Part shown: positions 46,700-59,349 of the stretch, piece by piece
How the letters are laid out: every line of letters begins with the position of its first letter
Numbering within the stretch: position 1 is the stretch's first letter
Origin: Cenococcum geophilum 1.58
Taxonomy: Eukaryota > Ascomycota > Dothideomycetes > Gloniales > Gloniaceae
Direction: 5' to 3'
NCBI GenBank assembly: GCA_001692895.1
Contig: KV748178.1
Span: 4,811,917-4,875,916 of the forward strand
DNA length: 64,000 nucleotides
Position numbers and translations under genes: made by a program
Notes under the pieces: generated by a model
Seen by the model: only the letters and a program-made list of their open reading frames with translations
The model's database searches: none
What the model was told of the DNA's origin: nothing

Positions 46700-48150
46700 A
46701 CTAGTATAGCTAGCAGAATGGCTCCGCCAGTTTAGCAAACCTTAGGCGCCCCTTTAGTAAACCCTTAATTAAATCCTTTAACGGCTAGGCAAAATTAAAA
46801 ATAAATAAAAAACCCCCCTTACCGGCGAACCGCACTTAGGCCGCTATAGCTGCGCTTATATAGTATAGGGAACCTACCCCCCTTAAGACAATAACTGGGT
46901 ATATAATTATAATATAACTAAATATAGAAAATCAGAGGGGCTTAGAAGATAATTAGAAATAGAAGTCCTTATAAAGATTTACAAAGAGGTCTATAACGCG
47001 GTTATAGTCTAATACCTTAGGAGCGGAGATATTAGAGTTACCCTAAAGGACTAATAGGTAAAGGAGTAAGCCGTAAGGGTAAGGGATAGGCTAGGGGAAT
47101 GTATTGGCATAAAAGTACTCTATAAAAACTACTTAGTTAAAGTCCTAGTGGTTCCTATAAGCCTTAGGGTAAAAAAGGGACGCTAGGTGGACAATATAGC
47201 AACTATATAAAAGATAGTAAAATAAACGGAACGCCTTATACCAGGACTTGTAATTACTTAAATCTAATAGCTCTAATAGGAAAATACAAACTAAGTATAT
47301 AATAAGAATAATAAGAGGATATAAGGGTCGCTAGAGACTCGCTAAGGAGACGCTAGATAAATATATAGCTTCCTTATTGTTAGTATATATATACTAGAAA
47401 TGCAAAAACTCCTTATTTAAAAAGGAATAATTATAAACGGCCTTATATACAATATAAGGCTCTATAACTATAGACTACGCCTAAAATAATGCTATTTCTG
47501 TGTATAATAGGGGTATACCTAATCCACATGCGCAGTATAGGTGTGCTATAGCCACTGTGTAGGCCCTTATAATATAAGACATAGTATAAACTAAGACTAA
47601 ATAAAATATATAAACTGCCACTAAAGTATATATAAGGCATGAGAGAGAGAAAACTGCATTAAATATAGAAGATGGAAGGTAAGGGCATAACAGCTGCGGG
47701 AATAACTGTACATTAGGTTATATAAATAGAAACAATAGGCAATAAGCTAGGGGGACGTAGGTGCCTTCCTAGCGTTCCCTACCTTTAATACTAGGGGGCT
47801 AAGCTAGCTATCCCAAGCCTTAATAGGCTAGAAGCGGCGTTATATAATATTACTAGACTAAATAGGGATATAAGGGTTATAGGGGGTATAAGGGAGAGGA
47901 CGCCTAGTAGGAAGACCCCTATAAACAGCTATAGTAAGCTTAAGGCTAAAATAATTAAGAATTAGACTTAACGCGGTAAAAATAATATATACAGCTAGCC
48001 TATAAAGGCTATATAGCTAACTAGTAAGAGTAGGGGAAGAACTAGAGATAATAATAGATTTAGATTTAAAAGAACTAGTAGGAATACAAAATATAGGAAT
48101 AAAAAGCTCTATATAAAATAAATAGCGACTAGGGAGTAGATATAAGAAAT
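46700..48150 (+). pseudogene. LINE ORF1 (gag-like), dead
   Basis: A plus-strand region precedes the endonuclease. Near 47495-47600 a zinc-knuckle-like arrangement is seen in one frame (GIPNPHAQYRCAIATV, with further Cys lost to Tyr or stop). Basic, Arg/Lys/Asn-rich coding follows to about 48150. ORF1 proteins bind the element's RNA. Its start cannot be placed. Confidence 0.5.
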
Positions 48151-48199
48151 AGAAGTCCTAAATATCCTAGAGAAAGTGGAAATAGAAAAAGCAAGGAAT

Positions 48200-51100
48200 A
48201 AAGAGAAGGTAAAGGACCCCCGCTAGGGGTCCGCTACTTATCTATTATATAATATATAACTGCGGCAATATAAACCACCGTCTTATAAGGCCCTTATTAG
48301 ACAGTCTAGACCTAGAGAAATACTATATCCTTACTATATAAGAGCCGTATTATAATACCTATATATAATTAATATACTGCCCCTAAGGATTCTAGCTCCT
48401 ATATAAACCAAAAGCAGCTATACGCGTGTGCTTTATAATTAGTAAGGCCATTAGCCTATCCTTATAGTTATAGCAGGTAGTTAGTCTAGATATTATAGTT
48501 ATAATAATCCAGATATATAGGGGACTAGTATAAATTATTAATGTATATAACCCTAGGGTTATAGGGGTACTATAAATAGAGTATATTATATTGGTAATAA
48601 GCTTACTAGAGACTAAAGGTATAAAATCTATCCTATTAGGAGATATAAACCTCTACTACCCGCGGTAGGGGGGTATCTATATTACTGCTAGTTAATAGGT
48701 AGAGTACCTACTAAAAGCTATAAATATCTAGGGTCTTAAGCTAGCTACCCCCTAGGAGTAATTATATAGCAATAAGGTACCGCTAAAAGTATAATTAACC
48801 TCACATTAATAGATAAAGGCCTATACCAGAGACTTAAAAGGTATACCCCTAAAAAAAATAGGCACTTACCCTAAACTATATCTCTATCTATATATAGCTA
48901 GATTTAGATATTAAGGCGTAACTAAATAGTAAAAGATACGCAATAAGAAAGCTTAAGATAGATAGTTTCCTTAATATAGTTAAATAGTAACTCTAAGACC
49001 TAGAAGAAATCTACCTAATACTAAATAAGTAAGGCTTACTAGCTACCCCTAAGGAAATCAACTAAAGACTAGAAAGGATCTAGGCTGCGATTAAAAATAG
49101 GCTAAAAGAGTACTGCTTGGTCTTAAAACCGGGCCCCTATATGCGAAATATATAGTCTATATAATACGCGGTCCTTATTACTAGCTAATAATAAATGAAA
49201 AGGAAATATATAAGCAGCTATAACCCTAAAGATAAGAGATAATATAAAGATATAAGAAACTAGTTAAAGAACACCCTAAAGAAAAAATTAAGGAACAACT
49301 GGAGATAGTTTATAAAAAAGTATACTTTTAACTTAAGCCTCCCCTATAATAAGGGCCTTTGGGCTATAGTAAAATGGGTATAAAAAAAAAGGTAGGACGC
49401 CTAGTAGAAGACCTATACGTACCGCCCCTATAAAGAGTAGGGGAATTATAGGCTACTAATAACAACGATAAGAAAGCAAAGATCTTAATAAAAAAGTTCT
49501 TCCCCTAACCGGCTCTAGCAGACCTTAGTAATATTACTAGTAAAACACTAGTAACTCGCCTATAGGTTAACAGCGACATAATAATAGAAGAAATGGCTAA
49601 AAATATTAGCCGCCTTTTAAATAATATAGTACTAGGACTAGATGGAATCTTAAATAAGGCCTTAAAAACCTGTGGACCGCTTATAGCACCTTAGCTTATA
49701 GATATAGCTAGAGCATACTTTATAATAGGCTACTATTTATAACTTAGAAGAGCTATAATAACGGTTATTCTACAAAAAGAAGGTAAAGTAGACTATTTAA
49801 CCCTAGGAAGCTACCGCCATATTGCCTTAGAAAATACCCTTAGTAAGATCTTAGAAAGAGTAATAGTAGACTATATAGTAGACACGGCTAAGGAATACGC
49901 CTTACTACTATAAAGCTAAATAGGGGCAAGAAAGAACCGCTTAACTCTATTAGCACTTACGCTACTTACTACCACCATTAAATCTACATAGGCGATACGA
50001 AGGGACTTTATAGTATTAATGCTTAGCCTAGATATTAGTAGCGTATATAATAACGTACCTTATAAGCGCCTTCTATATATCCTTAGGGTAAAGGGCTTCC
50101 TAGAGTAGATTATATAATTTATTTAAGGGTTTATAGGCTAGAAAGAAATATTATTAATCTTTAGCGGATACCAGAGCCCCCTATTATAGTTATAATAGAA
50201 ATACTACAAGGATTACCTCTCTTGCCTATACTTTTCCTTTTTTTATAAGCAACCTACTTAATACCTTTAAGGAAGGGGCGACTTAGGGGATAGGCTTTGT
50301 TAATAACATAAACCTAATTATATATAGGCTAATAGCCGTAAAAAATTACAGAATACTAGAGAAAGCCTATAATACCTATATAGAATAGGCAAGACGATAT
50401 AGAGTCTAATTCTTACTAGAGAAATACTAGCTAATCCACTTTATAAGAAAACGTAACTAATCTATAGACCTTTAGTATATAATTTATATTTAAGGCTTTA
50501 GGGGTTAACTAGTTTAAGGCCTAAGGGTACTAGGAGTATAGGTAGATAGTAAGCTTTAGTAGAGCGTATATATATTATAAGCGGCCTATAAGGGCTAAGT
50601 ATAGTACACTATAATGTTTAGAATCGTTAATTTTATATAGGGCCTATACTTTTAGAGGTTACGCCTACTATATATAGCAGTTATCCGGCTAACTATAACG
50701 TATAGATCTAGTATTTGGGCTATAGGAGAAACCGAAAAAGGCCCCCCTAAATTACTCCTTAAACTACTTTAAAAGGTCTAAACAGCCTACCTTTAGAGTA
50801 TAATAGGCGGGTATAAGCGAACAGCTACAGTACTACTTAAAAAGGAAGCTAATATCCCCCCCTATAATTATATATTAAAGCCACTATAGATTTGTATATT
50901 AACACTTTTTTGTTTCAACATTAAATACTTGTATAGGAATACTTGGAAATAAACTAATTTTAGCTTTAGTTTTTTCACTTTGTTTACGCACTTTCATTTT
51001 ATTTAAAGTAGTTTATGAAACAATACGAGAACTTTTATTTTTCATTATTTTTTATATTTGGGTGTATTGTTTATATTAATATAAAGGGCGTAGAAGAAGC

Positions 51101-51850
51101 GTAACTCTAATATTATAAAGTATATTAAGATATGCTTAAATAAACTATAGAGGGACCCTAGAGTGCCCTATAGGAGAATAACCTAACAACCCTAAAGTAG
51201 GGAAGATATACTAAAGAAATAGGTGGAGAAAGTAGATAAAAAATGGTACTTAGTTAGGGCCTAGGCCTATATTAAGGAAGAAGGGAGATACATAAGAGGC
51301 TAGTAAACTTAATAGTAAGAAAAAGAAAGAGGAGCTAAAGTAGAGCTTAAAAGAATACTAGGAAACTATTTACCGCAATATAATACTGGTTAGACTAATA
51401 CTAGAGAAGTATATAGGAGTTAAAGGTATAGAAGCTAAACTAAGGAAGAGGAACCTAAGTAGTTGCATAGTTAACACTATAGGGGGTAAATACCCAAGAG
51501 CTCTAAGAAGGCCTAATAAAGGCAAAAAATATAATAGCAATACTCTTAAGAATAGGAATAATAGGACTAAAAGATTGGCTTTACTAGGTAGGTATTCTAG
51601 TAGGTAGCCTAAGATATAAATATAGCTGGCTAAGACAGACTCTAAAATATATAATACTATTATACCCCTTACGCACTAACTAAAAAGTAATACTCTTAGT
51701 AGCTAGTATAGAGAACTATAGTATACTACTCTTAATATAAAAAGGCCTTAAGGCGGTTACCTAGTAGCCTATTAGCTAAAATATACTAAACCAATTTCGG
51801 GTTGCAAAGGAAATAGTAGTAAAAGATAAATAGGTGAGCAATAGGCGCCC
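48200..51850 (+). pseudogene. LINE ORF2: endonuclease and reverse transcriptase, dead
   Basis: The endonuclease (EEP fold) lies at about 48240-48900, with INVYNPRVIGVL and LLGDINLYYPR-stop-GG. The reverse transcriptase runs from about 49560 to 50470: VLGLDGILNKALK, ITVILQKEGK-x-DYL and GSYRHIALENTLSKILERVI. The catalytic block reads Phe-Val-Asn-Asn at 50296-50307, where the family has Phe-Val-Asp-Asp. Past 50650 the LINE C-terminal segment TAVLL-type (GGYKRTATVLLKKEANIPP) is readable, then interrupted by the insert at about 50888. Target-primed reverse transcription needs both enzymes; both Asp residues are lost. Confidence 0.8.
50888..51085. other. Mitochondrial-DNA-like insert (possible NUMT) in the LINE
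   Basis: About 190 bp of T-rich sequence on the plus strand, quite unlike its flanks. It keeps many CpA and TpG steps and has homopolymer T/A runs typical of fungal mitochondrial DNA. LINE coding stops near 50885 (about KEANIPP... plus ten residues) and resumes near 51085. On the minus strand a 33-codon ATG-TAA frame starts MKVRKQSEKTKAKISLF. Origin is inferred from composition only. Confidence 0.5.
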
Positions 51851-51852
51851 CC

Positions 51853-52222
51853 TGTCACGGGACACCCCCGTAATACCTTGTACACGTCTACCTGTTTCTA
51901 CCGACTTAGTAATTAGAGACTAACCGTGAAATAACAATTTAACGGCAATCTAATGGCAATCTAACGGCAATTTACGGCATTCTGCTATATTCTGCCAAGT
52001 TCCACCAAATTCTGCCAAGTTCTGCTAGGACCACAACCTAAACCCTATTCTGCCTATGTATATATTAACCAAGCAACCAAGTCAACGATATATACCCTTT
52101 CTTCCCGTTTTCCTACCTTCTTTCCTTATATAACGTCTTAACTTTATTACACAGTTTATATATATAGCTTAATAATACCTACTTCGCTATATATTATTAC
52201 CGCTTATACTTACTCTATAACA
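51853..52222 (+). repeat. 5' LTR, Gypsy family 2
   Basis: 370 bp. TATATAACGTCTTAAC near 52121 is the RIPped form of the inferred R start; the 3' LTR has TTACGTAACGTCTTAAC. Confidence 0.92.
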
Positions 52223-52236
52223 CTACGTTGCGTTAA
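52223..52236 (+). other. Putative self-primer binding site, Gypsy family 2
   Basis: CTACGTTGCGTTAA follows the LTR, sharing TACGTTGCGTTAA with the other Gypsy family. It complements ACG(C/T)AACGT in the LTR. Confidence 0.6.
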
Positions 52237-52249
52237 AAACTTACACTAC

Positions 52250-55200
52250 CCTCTAAAAATATAGAACGACCCTAAAGCCCCTATAACGGCCGACGCTATT
52301 ATAGCCGCACTCTAAGAACAATTAGCAGGTATATAGAAGTCCTTTATAGACGCCCTTACACAGCACTAAGCCACTTTAACTTAATAGTAAGCCGAATAAG
52401 AAGCACGACAATAATAATTAATTAAAGCACTTTAAGAAGAAGTCCATATCCTTAAGATACCTATATTAAGGCCCTAAGACTAAACGCTATCTCTAGAGAT
52501 AAACACGCGGAACGCAAGCCCTAAATTAGTAGTAGTTACTTACCCCATAGAGCTGACTACCGCACTAAAATAATCCGAGAAACTACTAGACCCCCTAGTA
52601 TTCACCGGTAAATAATAAGAGCTTTAGTTATTCTTAAGCCGGCTTAAAAATAAGCTAACTAGTAATACTAACCACTACCTAACTAAAGCTAACCAACTCT
52701 ATTACGCCCTAAGTTAACTAAAAGGAGACGTAGCTAACCTTATTAAACCCCTTTAACCAAACTTAGTACAAAGCCTAGTTACACTTCTTAAAGCTATATA
52801 CGGTAACCCAAACCGCTAAGCTACCGCTTAAAGAAAAATAAACCAAATAACTTAAAAAAAGAAAAGTTTCCTAGTATACTTCTCCAAATTCAACCGCTAC
52901 GTAAAGGAAATAGGCTGAAATAACTCCATACTAATTAACAGCCTTATTAAATCCCTAAGCCCTAAACTAAAAACCTCCCTAATAGGCGTAGACCTCCCAG
53001 AAACTCTTAACGCCTATATAAATATTATTAACAAACGGTATAATAATATACTACGCCTCACACTAAAGCCTATTTATTGGTATAACACAACAACCCCATA
53101 AACGCCCACTAAGTCATTATTTTAACCTAAGCACCCTAACGCCATAGATATTAACACTAGGACCCTAAAATACGCCCTATTAGGGTCCTTTAAATAAGAA
53201 CAACGCATTAAGCTAGGCCTTTGCTTTAAATATAAAAGCGGCTCCTACCTCTTAAACCACTACTCCGTCCCTATACCCCGAAACAATTTATAAACGGCTA
53301 GCACTAGCAGCCGTTCACTATATCGATCTTCCGGTTACCGTCCCCAATCTTTATCTAGTTCTAGCCCTATATCTAGCAAGCACCACTTATAAGGATAAAG
53401 CTCCAACCAACGTCCTATAAAAACCCCGCCCTAATTACCTCTAAAAGGAAAATCCCAAAGCTAAGTCGCTCTCCAGGACGGCTCTACCACAGGATCTCAT
53501 TAAATGTATTTAACGTCACGAACTCTAACTCTTGGGACCATAGCATAACTATTAACTGCCGCCTTTAGCAGAATAGTTAAAAGGCTAACGCTTAAATCCT
53601 AATTAATACAGGAGCTAGCGGCATAGGATTTATTAACAGGATCTTTACGTAAGATAATGGTTTTACCTTAACCCCCCTTAACCGGCATATTAACGTATTT
53701 GGATTTAATAGCAAACACACTATCTTAGGCCGTATTACCCACGTAGTAGCCCTAAGACTCTAATACCTAAACCATAAAGAACTAATTAAGCTTTTTGTCA
53801 CTACCCTAGGTTACCTAGTAATCCTTAGACAACCCTAGATAAAGCTATATAAGGTAACCATTAATTAGGACAACCTTAAGCTTCTATTTACCGCCTCCTA
53901 TTATAAGCAGAAGTATTATATAACGCACCGCCTTAACCCTAAACTAAAATCTAGGAAATCCGCTAAGATCCACTAGCCTAAGATTTCCACTAATGTCCAC
54001 CCCGTGCCTAAGGAATCCACTAGATTCCACCAACCCAAAAATTTCACCGAATTCCACCAGTATAAGATTTCCACCGACATCTATTAAGGATCTAGGAATT
54101 CCACTAAACTCCACAAATTAGCCCTAAGCACTGCACCGCCCCAAGCCAAGCAAAAGCTTAAGCTCTATACACGAAAATACTAAAAGGACTAGTATTCCAC
54201 CATAAAAAGGATTTTTAAAGAACCCGAACCCAAATCTAATACTAACTCTATACTTAATACCAAACCTAAACCCAAATAAGAAACTATAGACAATCTAAGC
54301 AAGCTCGGCACCCTAGATATCCGCATAATTAGAGCTACCCTACTAGCGTAACTTACTAAGAAACCTAAATATACAATCTTTGCTGTTATAATGGCCGATA
54401 TTAAGAAGGCCTTAGCACTAAAGAAGCACACTAACCCTACCACGAAGGTACTAATAGAGTATTATCATCGCCTAGATGTATTCTTATAAAAGGAAGCCGA
54501 TAAGCTACTAGAACACCAACTATACAACTATAAGATTATACTTAAAGAAGGAAAGTAGCCCGGATTTCGACCCTTATACGGGATATCCTAAAATAAACTC
54601 TAAGTGCTATAAAAGTATTTAGACGAAAACCTAAGCAAAGGATTTATTAGAGCAAGCTCGTCGCCTATAGCCGTACTAGTGATCTTTATTAAGAAACCTA
54701 GTGGTAGTCTGCGCTTCTATATAGACTACTAAGCTCTTAATGCCGTTACCGTTAAGAACTAATATCCGATCCCGTTAATACAAGAGACGCTAAACTAACT
54801 AAGTAAGGCTTGTTACTACATGAAGCTTAATATTATCTCTACATTTAACCGTCTCCGCATTACAAAAGGGGATAAATAGCTTACTGCATTTTGTACCCGA
54901 TATGGACTATTTAAGTACTTAGTAACACCCTTTGGCCTTATAAACGCCCTAAGCTTATTTTAACATTATATAAATAATACCCTACGCCCCTACCTAGACA
55001 TCTTCTATACTACTTATATTAACGACATCCTAATATATAGTAATAACCTAACCGAATATCGGAAACACGTTAACCTTATCCTATAAGCCCTACACGGAGC
55101 TAGTCTATAATTAGATGTAGATAAATGCAAGTTCCATAAAACAGAAGTCCTATACCTTAGACTCCTTATTTCTATAAATAGTATATAAATAGACCCAAAG

Positions 55201-57440
55201 AAAGTTAAAGTAATTATAAACTGGCAAGAACCCGAGAACGTTAAGGACGTAAGAGCCTTTATAGGATTTGCTAATTTTTACTAACGGTTTATTAATAACT
55301 TCTCCGCCCTAGTTTCACCCCTTGTAGCTCTAACCTAAAAGGATAAAGTCTTTATCTTTAATAAGGAATGTAAGAAGGCCTTTACCTATTTAAAGGTTAT
55401 ATTTACTACTGCGCCTATACTCCAATACTTTAACCTAAATTAAATAAGTGTTATAGAAGCCAACTTATCTAACTACGTTACTAAAGGCATCCTATCTCAA
55501 TATAATAAGGATGGAGTATTACACCCCGTAGTATACTTCTTAAAATAACTAAGCCCAGCCAAATATAACTACGAGATCTATAATAAGGAATTGTTAGCTA
55601 TTATTAGGTATTTTAAATAATAGTAACCTAAACTAGAAGGCACTGGATTTCCGATTAAGGTCCTTAACGACTATAAGAACCTGCAGTACTTTACGACCAT
55701 AAAACAGCTAAGTTATCATTAGGCCCGCTAGTTAGAATATCTATCTTATTTCTAATTCTTAATTATATACCGCCTAGGCGTCTAAGGTTAGAAGCCTAAT
55801 ACCCTAACCTAACGCTTGCAAGACGCGCCAGCCCTAAAAGAAGCGCGCTCTTACCGAAATTAGACCCTGCTTCGCCCTAAACTATTTAACCCTCCTACTA
55901 AAGATCTTACGGTATACGTCCTTAAAATAACTGATTGATTAATTAAATAGATTATAGTCGACGAATACCCGAATGACGAGTTTATCTAAAAGACGCTTAA
56001 GCTAATATAAGATGGCATTAGACGCTCTAAAAAGATTTCTTTAAGTAAATGCGAAGCCCGTAAAAACCGCTTATATTACTAGAACCATCTAGTTATCCCT
56101 AATTACGATAAGCTTAAGCTTAAACTCCTTAAACACGTATATAATCTACCTATCGCCGGCTACCCGGGCTAAGGGAAGACCCTAGAACTACTCTAACGGG
56201 AGTATTATTAGCCAAATATGTATAATATAATACGAAGGTACATCTCTAGCTGCTATACCTGCTAACGAGCTAAAGCCTTATATAAGACGTATAACGGTTT
56301 TTTAAAGCCGCTACCTGTTCCGGACCGAAGATAGAAGGATATCTTAATCGACTTTATTATTGACCTTCCTAATAGTAGAGGCTGTATAAATATTATAGTA
56401 GTTATAGACCGACTATCTAAAATAAGATACTTAATCGCCTACCCTAATATATTAACGCCTACTATTGCCCAACTATTCCTAGATTATATATAGAAACTCC
56501 ATAGACTCCCTAAAACAATTATCTCCAATAGAGGTAGCCAGTTTGTCTTAGCATTCTAGAAAGAACTAACTACTTAACTCCGTATTAAAGCACTGTTATC
56601 TACTATATATTACCTAGAAACGGATAGCTAAATAGAACGCGTAAATGCTATAATGGAATAGTATATTCGGATATATACGTCGTATTTATAGGATAACTGA
56701 ATTAACTGGCTCGCATTCGCCGAGTTTACTATAAATAATTCCGTCTTAGAAACTACAAAAGTCTCCCCGTTCCTAGCTAATTATGGCTAGCACCCACAAA
56801 TAGGTTTTAAACCCTTTAGTAATGTTCCTCACCCTACTTATTACGCCTTATAAGTCGCAGAAGTAAATAAATTCGTAAAGAAGATGGAGGAACTATAATA
56901 GTTTCTTACTAATGAGATAATATAGGCTTAATCTGTCTATAAAGCCGCAGTAAATAAGAAACGAACCCCAGTACCGGCCTACTAAATTGGCAATTTCGTC
57001 TGGCTAGATATAAGAAATCTAAACACAAAACGACCTACTAAGAAACTTAATTAGAAGAACGCTGGCCCTTATAAGGTTGAAAAGGTTATCTCTCCTTATG
57101 CCTACCGACTAAAGCTCCCTAATACGGTTAAAATCCACCCCGTATTCTATACGTTAGTCCTCCGCCCTACTACCCCCGTATTAGACGCCCTGCCTAAATA
57201 GATATAAGACCCTCCCCTACCAGTTAAAGTAGATGGTAAGAATAAGTACTTTGTTAAAAGAATTAACGATATTAAGTACGATAAATGGAAACGCTAATAT
57301 ATATATCTTATGAAATAGAGAGGCTTTACCAAGTCCTTATGGAAACCCGTTAACTCTATAGGACTTATATAAGCCGTAAAAGACTTTTATAAACTTTACC
57401 TAGAACTACTATAGCTCTATCTCGTAGAAGCTTAAGTTTA
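52250..57440 (+). pseudogene. gag-pol of Gypsy family 2, dead
   Basis: Gag occupies about 52590-53250 (LQLFLSRLKNKLTSN-like and VYFSKFNRYVKEIG). The protease is near 53605 (LINTGASGIGFIN, active-site Asp turned to Asn). The reverse transcriptase has Tyr-Ile-Asn-Asp at 55015-55026, so only the first Asp is lost. Integrase lies at about 56050-56900 with DFIIDLPNSRG, VVIDRLSK, ISNRGSQFVLAF and ERVNAIME. The chromodomain, about 57230-57430, ends FYKLYLELL. Long frames survive between stops. Gene layout and self-priming match the Tf1/sushi group. Confidence 0.87.
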
Positions 57441-57452
57441 AAGGGGGGGTAC
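57440..57452 (+). other. Polypurine tract, Gypsy family 2
   Basis: AAAGGGGGGGTAC directly precedes the 3' LTR. Confidence 0.7.
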
Positions 57453-57822
57453 TATTACGGGATACCCCCGTAATACCTTACACATATCCACCTGTTTCCA
57501 CCAACTTAGCAATTAAAGACTAACCGTAAAATGATAATCTAACGGCAATCTAATAGCAATCTAACGGCAATCTACGGTATTCTGCTATATTCTGCTAAGT
57601 TCCACCAAATTCTGCTAAGTTCTGCTAGGACCATAACCTAAACCCTATTCTGCCTATATACGTGTTAACTAAGCAACCAAGTTAACGATATATGCCCTTT
57701 CTTCCCGTTTTCCTACCTTCTTTCCTTACGTAACGTCTTAACTTTATTACGCAGTTTATATATATAGCTTAATAATACCTACTTCGCTATATATTATTAC
57801 CGCTTGTGCTTACTCCATAACA
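57453..57822 (+). repeat. 3' LTR, Gypsy family 2
   Basis: 370 bp, TATTACGGGATACCCCCGTA to ATAACA, followed by CCCCC. Confidence 0.92.
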
Positions 57823-57827
57823 CCCCC

Positions 57828-59190
57828 TAATAACTCTATAGTAGTAGAGGAAAATTCATAATACTAGCGCGTCCGTAGGCTTGCTACGGCAGTAGTAATT
57901 CCTAAAGAGGTTAAAAAGTAAGATAGTAAAGCACTATAGGTGACTCGCAGGCGCCTTATAGGCGCCCTATAGGCGAGTCCTAAAAGGCGGAAAGATAAAT
58001 TATGGGGTTTTCTTAAATAGAGTTTTCTCCCCATATATATATATATAAGGAGTAGTCTACGTAGGCCTAATAAAAATCCAAATCGGACGTTAAGCAATAA
58101 ATTATTATTATTAACTATAAATAGTTAAATAGTAGTAGTTTTTTAATTAACGTCTGATACGGATCCTATCTTGGCCCACGCAGACTACTCCGTCATAGGG
58201 GGGAAAACTTGTAATTTATATGAAGAAAACCCTATAGTTGGGGGAGGAAAAACCCTATGAGCAGCCTTAGTAGGATGAAAAACCCTAATTTGCTATGTTT
58301 GCGTATAGCAGCGGCCCTACGGGCCTACTGCACATCCTCCTCCTTAGATATTTTGAACTCCTTAGGAACCACTACTTCCTTCTCTAGCTTATTAAAGCTA
58401 GGGTTCACTACGTCCCAGCTAGGCCTTACTAATCAATTACTATGTCTTATTATCTCTTTATGTCCTATATCTTGCCCATCCCCTATATATTATCTCTTAT
58501 ATAGACCACTGCCATATACGCCTTACCTCCCCCCCCCTAGAGCCATTAAAGGCGTAAGGGGGATTTATCTATTCTAATTACCGTAATACTAATAAGCGAG
58601 CGGGATATTGTGTATATTTGGGTATCTTTTATGCCTAATCCCTAGCTAGGCCCTCTTTAAGGGTTACTACTCCGTTAAAAGGAGATAGGGAAAACCGTAG
58701 GTCGCAATCTAAGCTGCTAGGTAGTATTTGGTAGTTAAAAACGGCGAGTGACTACATACTCCGCGGGCGACTGCCCTAGGGGTTAGGAGGGGCCGTATAT
58801 TTGCTCGTTCGTTCGTTCGCTTGTACGCTTATTCGTCTATCGATATAAGGTCGTTAATACTTTCCATTAGGGGCTAGGGGATGCTTTTAAAAGCTGTTTA
58901 TCCACGTTAGATTATATAGGTGCTTAGTAGGAGAACTAGTGGCTGTATTATAAAGGGGTACCATTAGTAGTGGTTTTTAAGATCTCACCATCCCATATAA
59001 AAACTTTTCACTACGCCCCACAACGTATATAACCACTAGGTCCTACTTACACGCGCTATATAATGTCTCTGCGTTAGCTCTAGGTCTAAACTTCAAAGAC
59101 CTAGGTTTATAGCCGTCACTACGTATAGGTGCAGAATCCGTTTTTGACGGCCAAATAGTTAAATAGTATTACTTAAAAGGATAGATATTC
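57828..59190. other. Weakly mutated spacer with coding-like fragments
   Basis: Less RIPped than its surroundings. On the plus strand, 57868-58030 reads RVRRLATAVVIPKEVKK and RRRLIGAL, with TAA/TAG breaks. On the minus strand, 58440-58265 reads RPSWDVVNPSFNKLEKEVVV and EFKISKEEDVQ-stop-ARRAAAIRKHSKLGFF. The minus-strand stretch is more protein-like than the 106-codon plus-strand frame at 58257-58577, which I take as its shadow. A short tetranucleotide run (CGTT/CGCT) lies at 58804-58835. No family was recognised. Confidence 0.35.
58049..58191. mobile_element. Small inverted-repeat element (MITE-like)
   Basis: A 19-nt inverted repeat, GGAGTAGTCTACGTAGGCC (58049-58067) against GGCCCACGCAGACTACTCC (58173-58191), with two mismatches, both G-to-A in the left arm. 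A second inner pair, CGGACGTTAA (58084-58093) with TTAACGTCTG (58147-58156), extends the foldback. The element is 143 bp. No clear target duplication is visible, so the superfamily is unknown. Confidence 0.55.
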
Positions 59191-59349
59191 TTTACCCTTA
59201 ATTAGCGAGATCTAAAATAGGTATACTATTAGATTAGGATTAAAGAAGGCAATAAATAAAAGGGAGCCTTTACGTTAAAGGAAGAACTATATAAACTATT
59301 AGTTATATAATTTAGACTTATAAACGTACTAGTAATATTTTAGAAACAA

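Larger units (their letters stand above)
46400..51852 (+). mobile_element. Tad1-type LINE with nested inserts
   Basis: A long non-LTR retrotransposon inserted in a Gypsy pol fragment. The order is ORF1 with a Cys/His segment, then ORF2 with endonuclease and reverse transcriptase, and a C-terminal region. It carries a mitochondrial-like insert (about 50888-51085) and ends where Gypsy family 2 is inserted at 51853. A remnant of its 3' end may lie beyond 57828. No poly-A tail was found. RIP is heavy. Confidence 0.75.
51848..57827 (+). mobile_element. Ty3/Gypsy chromovirus, second family, full length
   Basis: The element spans 51853-57822 (5970 bp) between CCCCC duplications (51848-51852 and 57823-57827). 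It has 370-bp LTRs at 51853-52222 and 57453-57822, starting TGTCACGGGACACCCCCGTA and ending TAACA. Domain order is gag, protease, reverse transcriptase, RNase H, integrase, chromodomain. It inserted into the end of the LINE at 46400. RIP is present but weaker than in copies 1-3. Confidence 0.94.

Noticed and set aside
47443-47640. 65-codon minus-strand frame
   Set aside because: Antisense shadow of the LINE ORF1 Cys/His region.
54189-54443. 84-codon minus-strand frame
   Set aside because: Antisense to Gypsy family 2 pol, between protease and reverse transcriptase.
57864-58097. 77-codon minus-strand frame
   Set aside because: Runs through part of the foldback element, and the plus strand is at least as protein-like; no family match.
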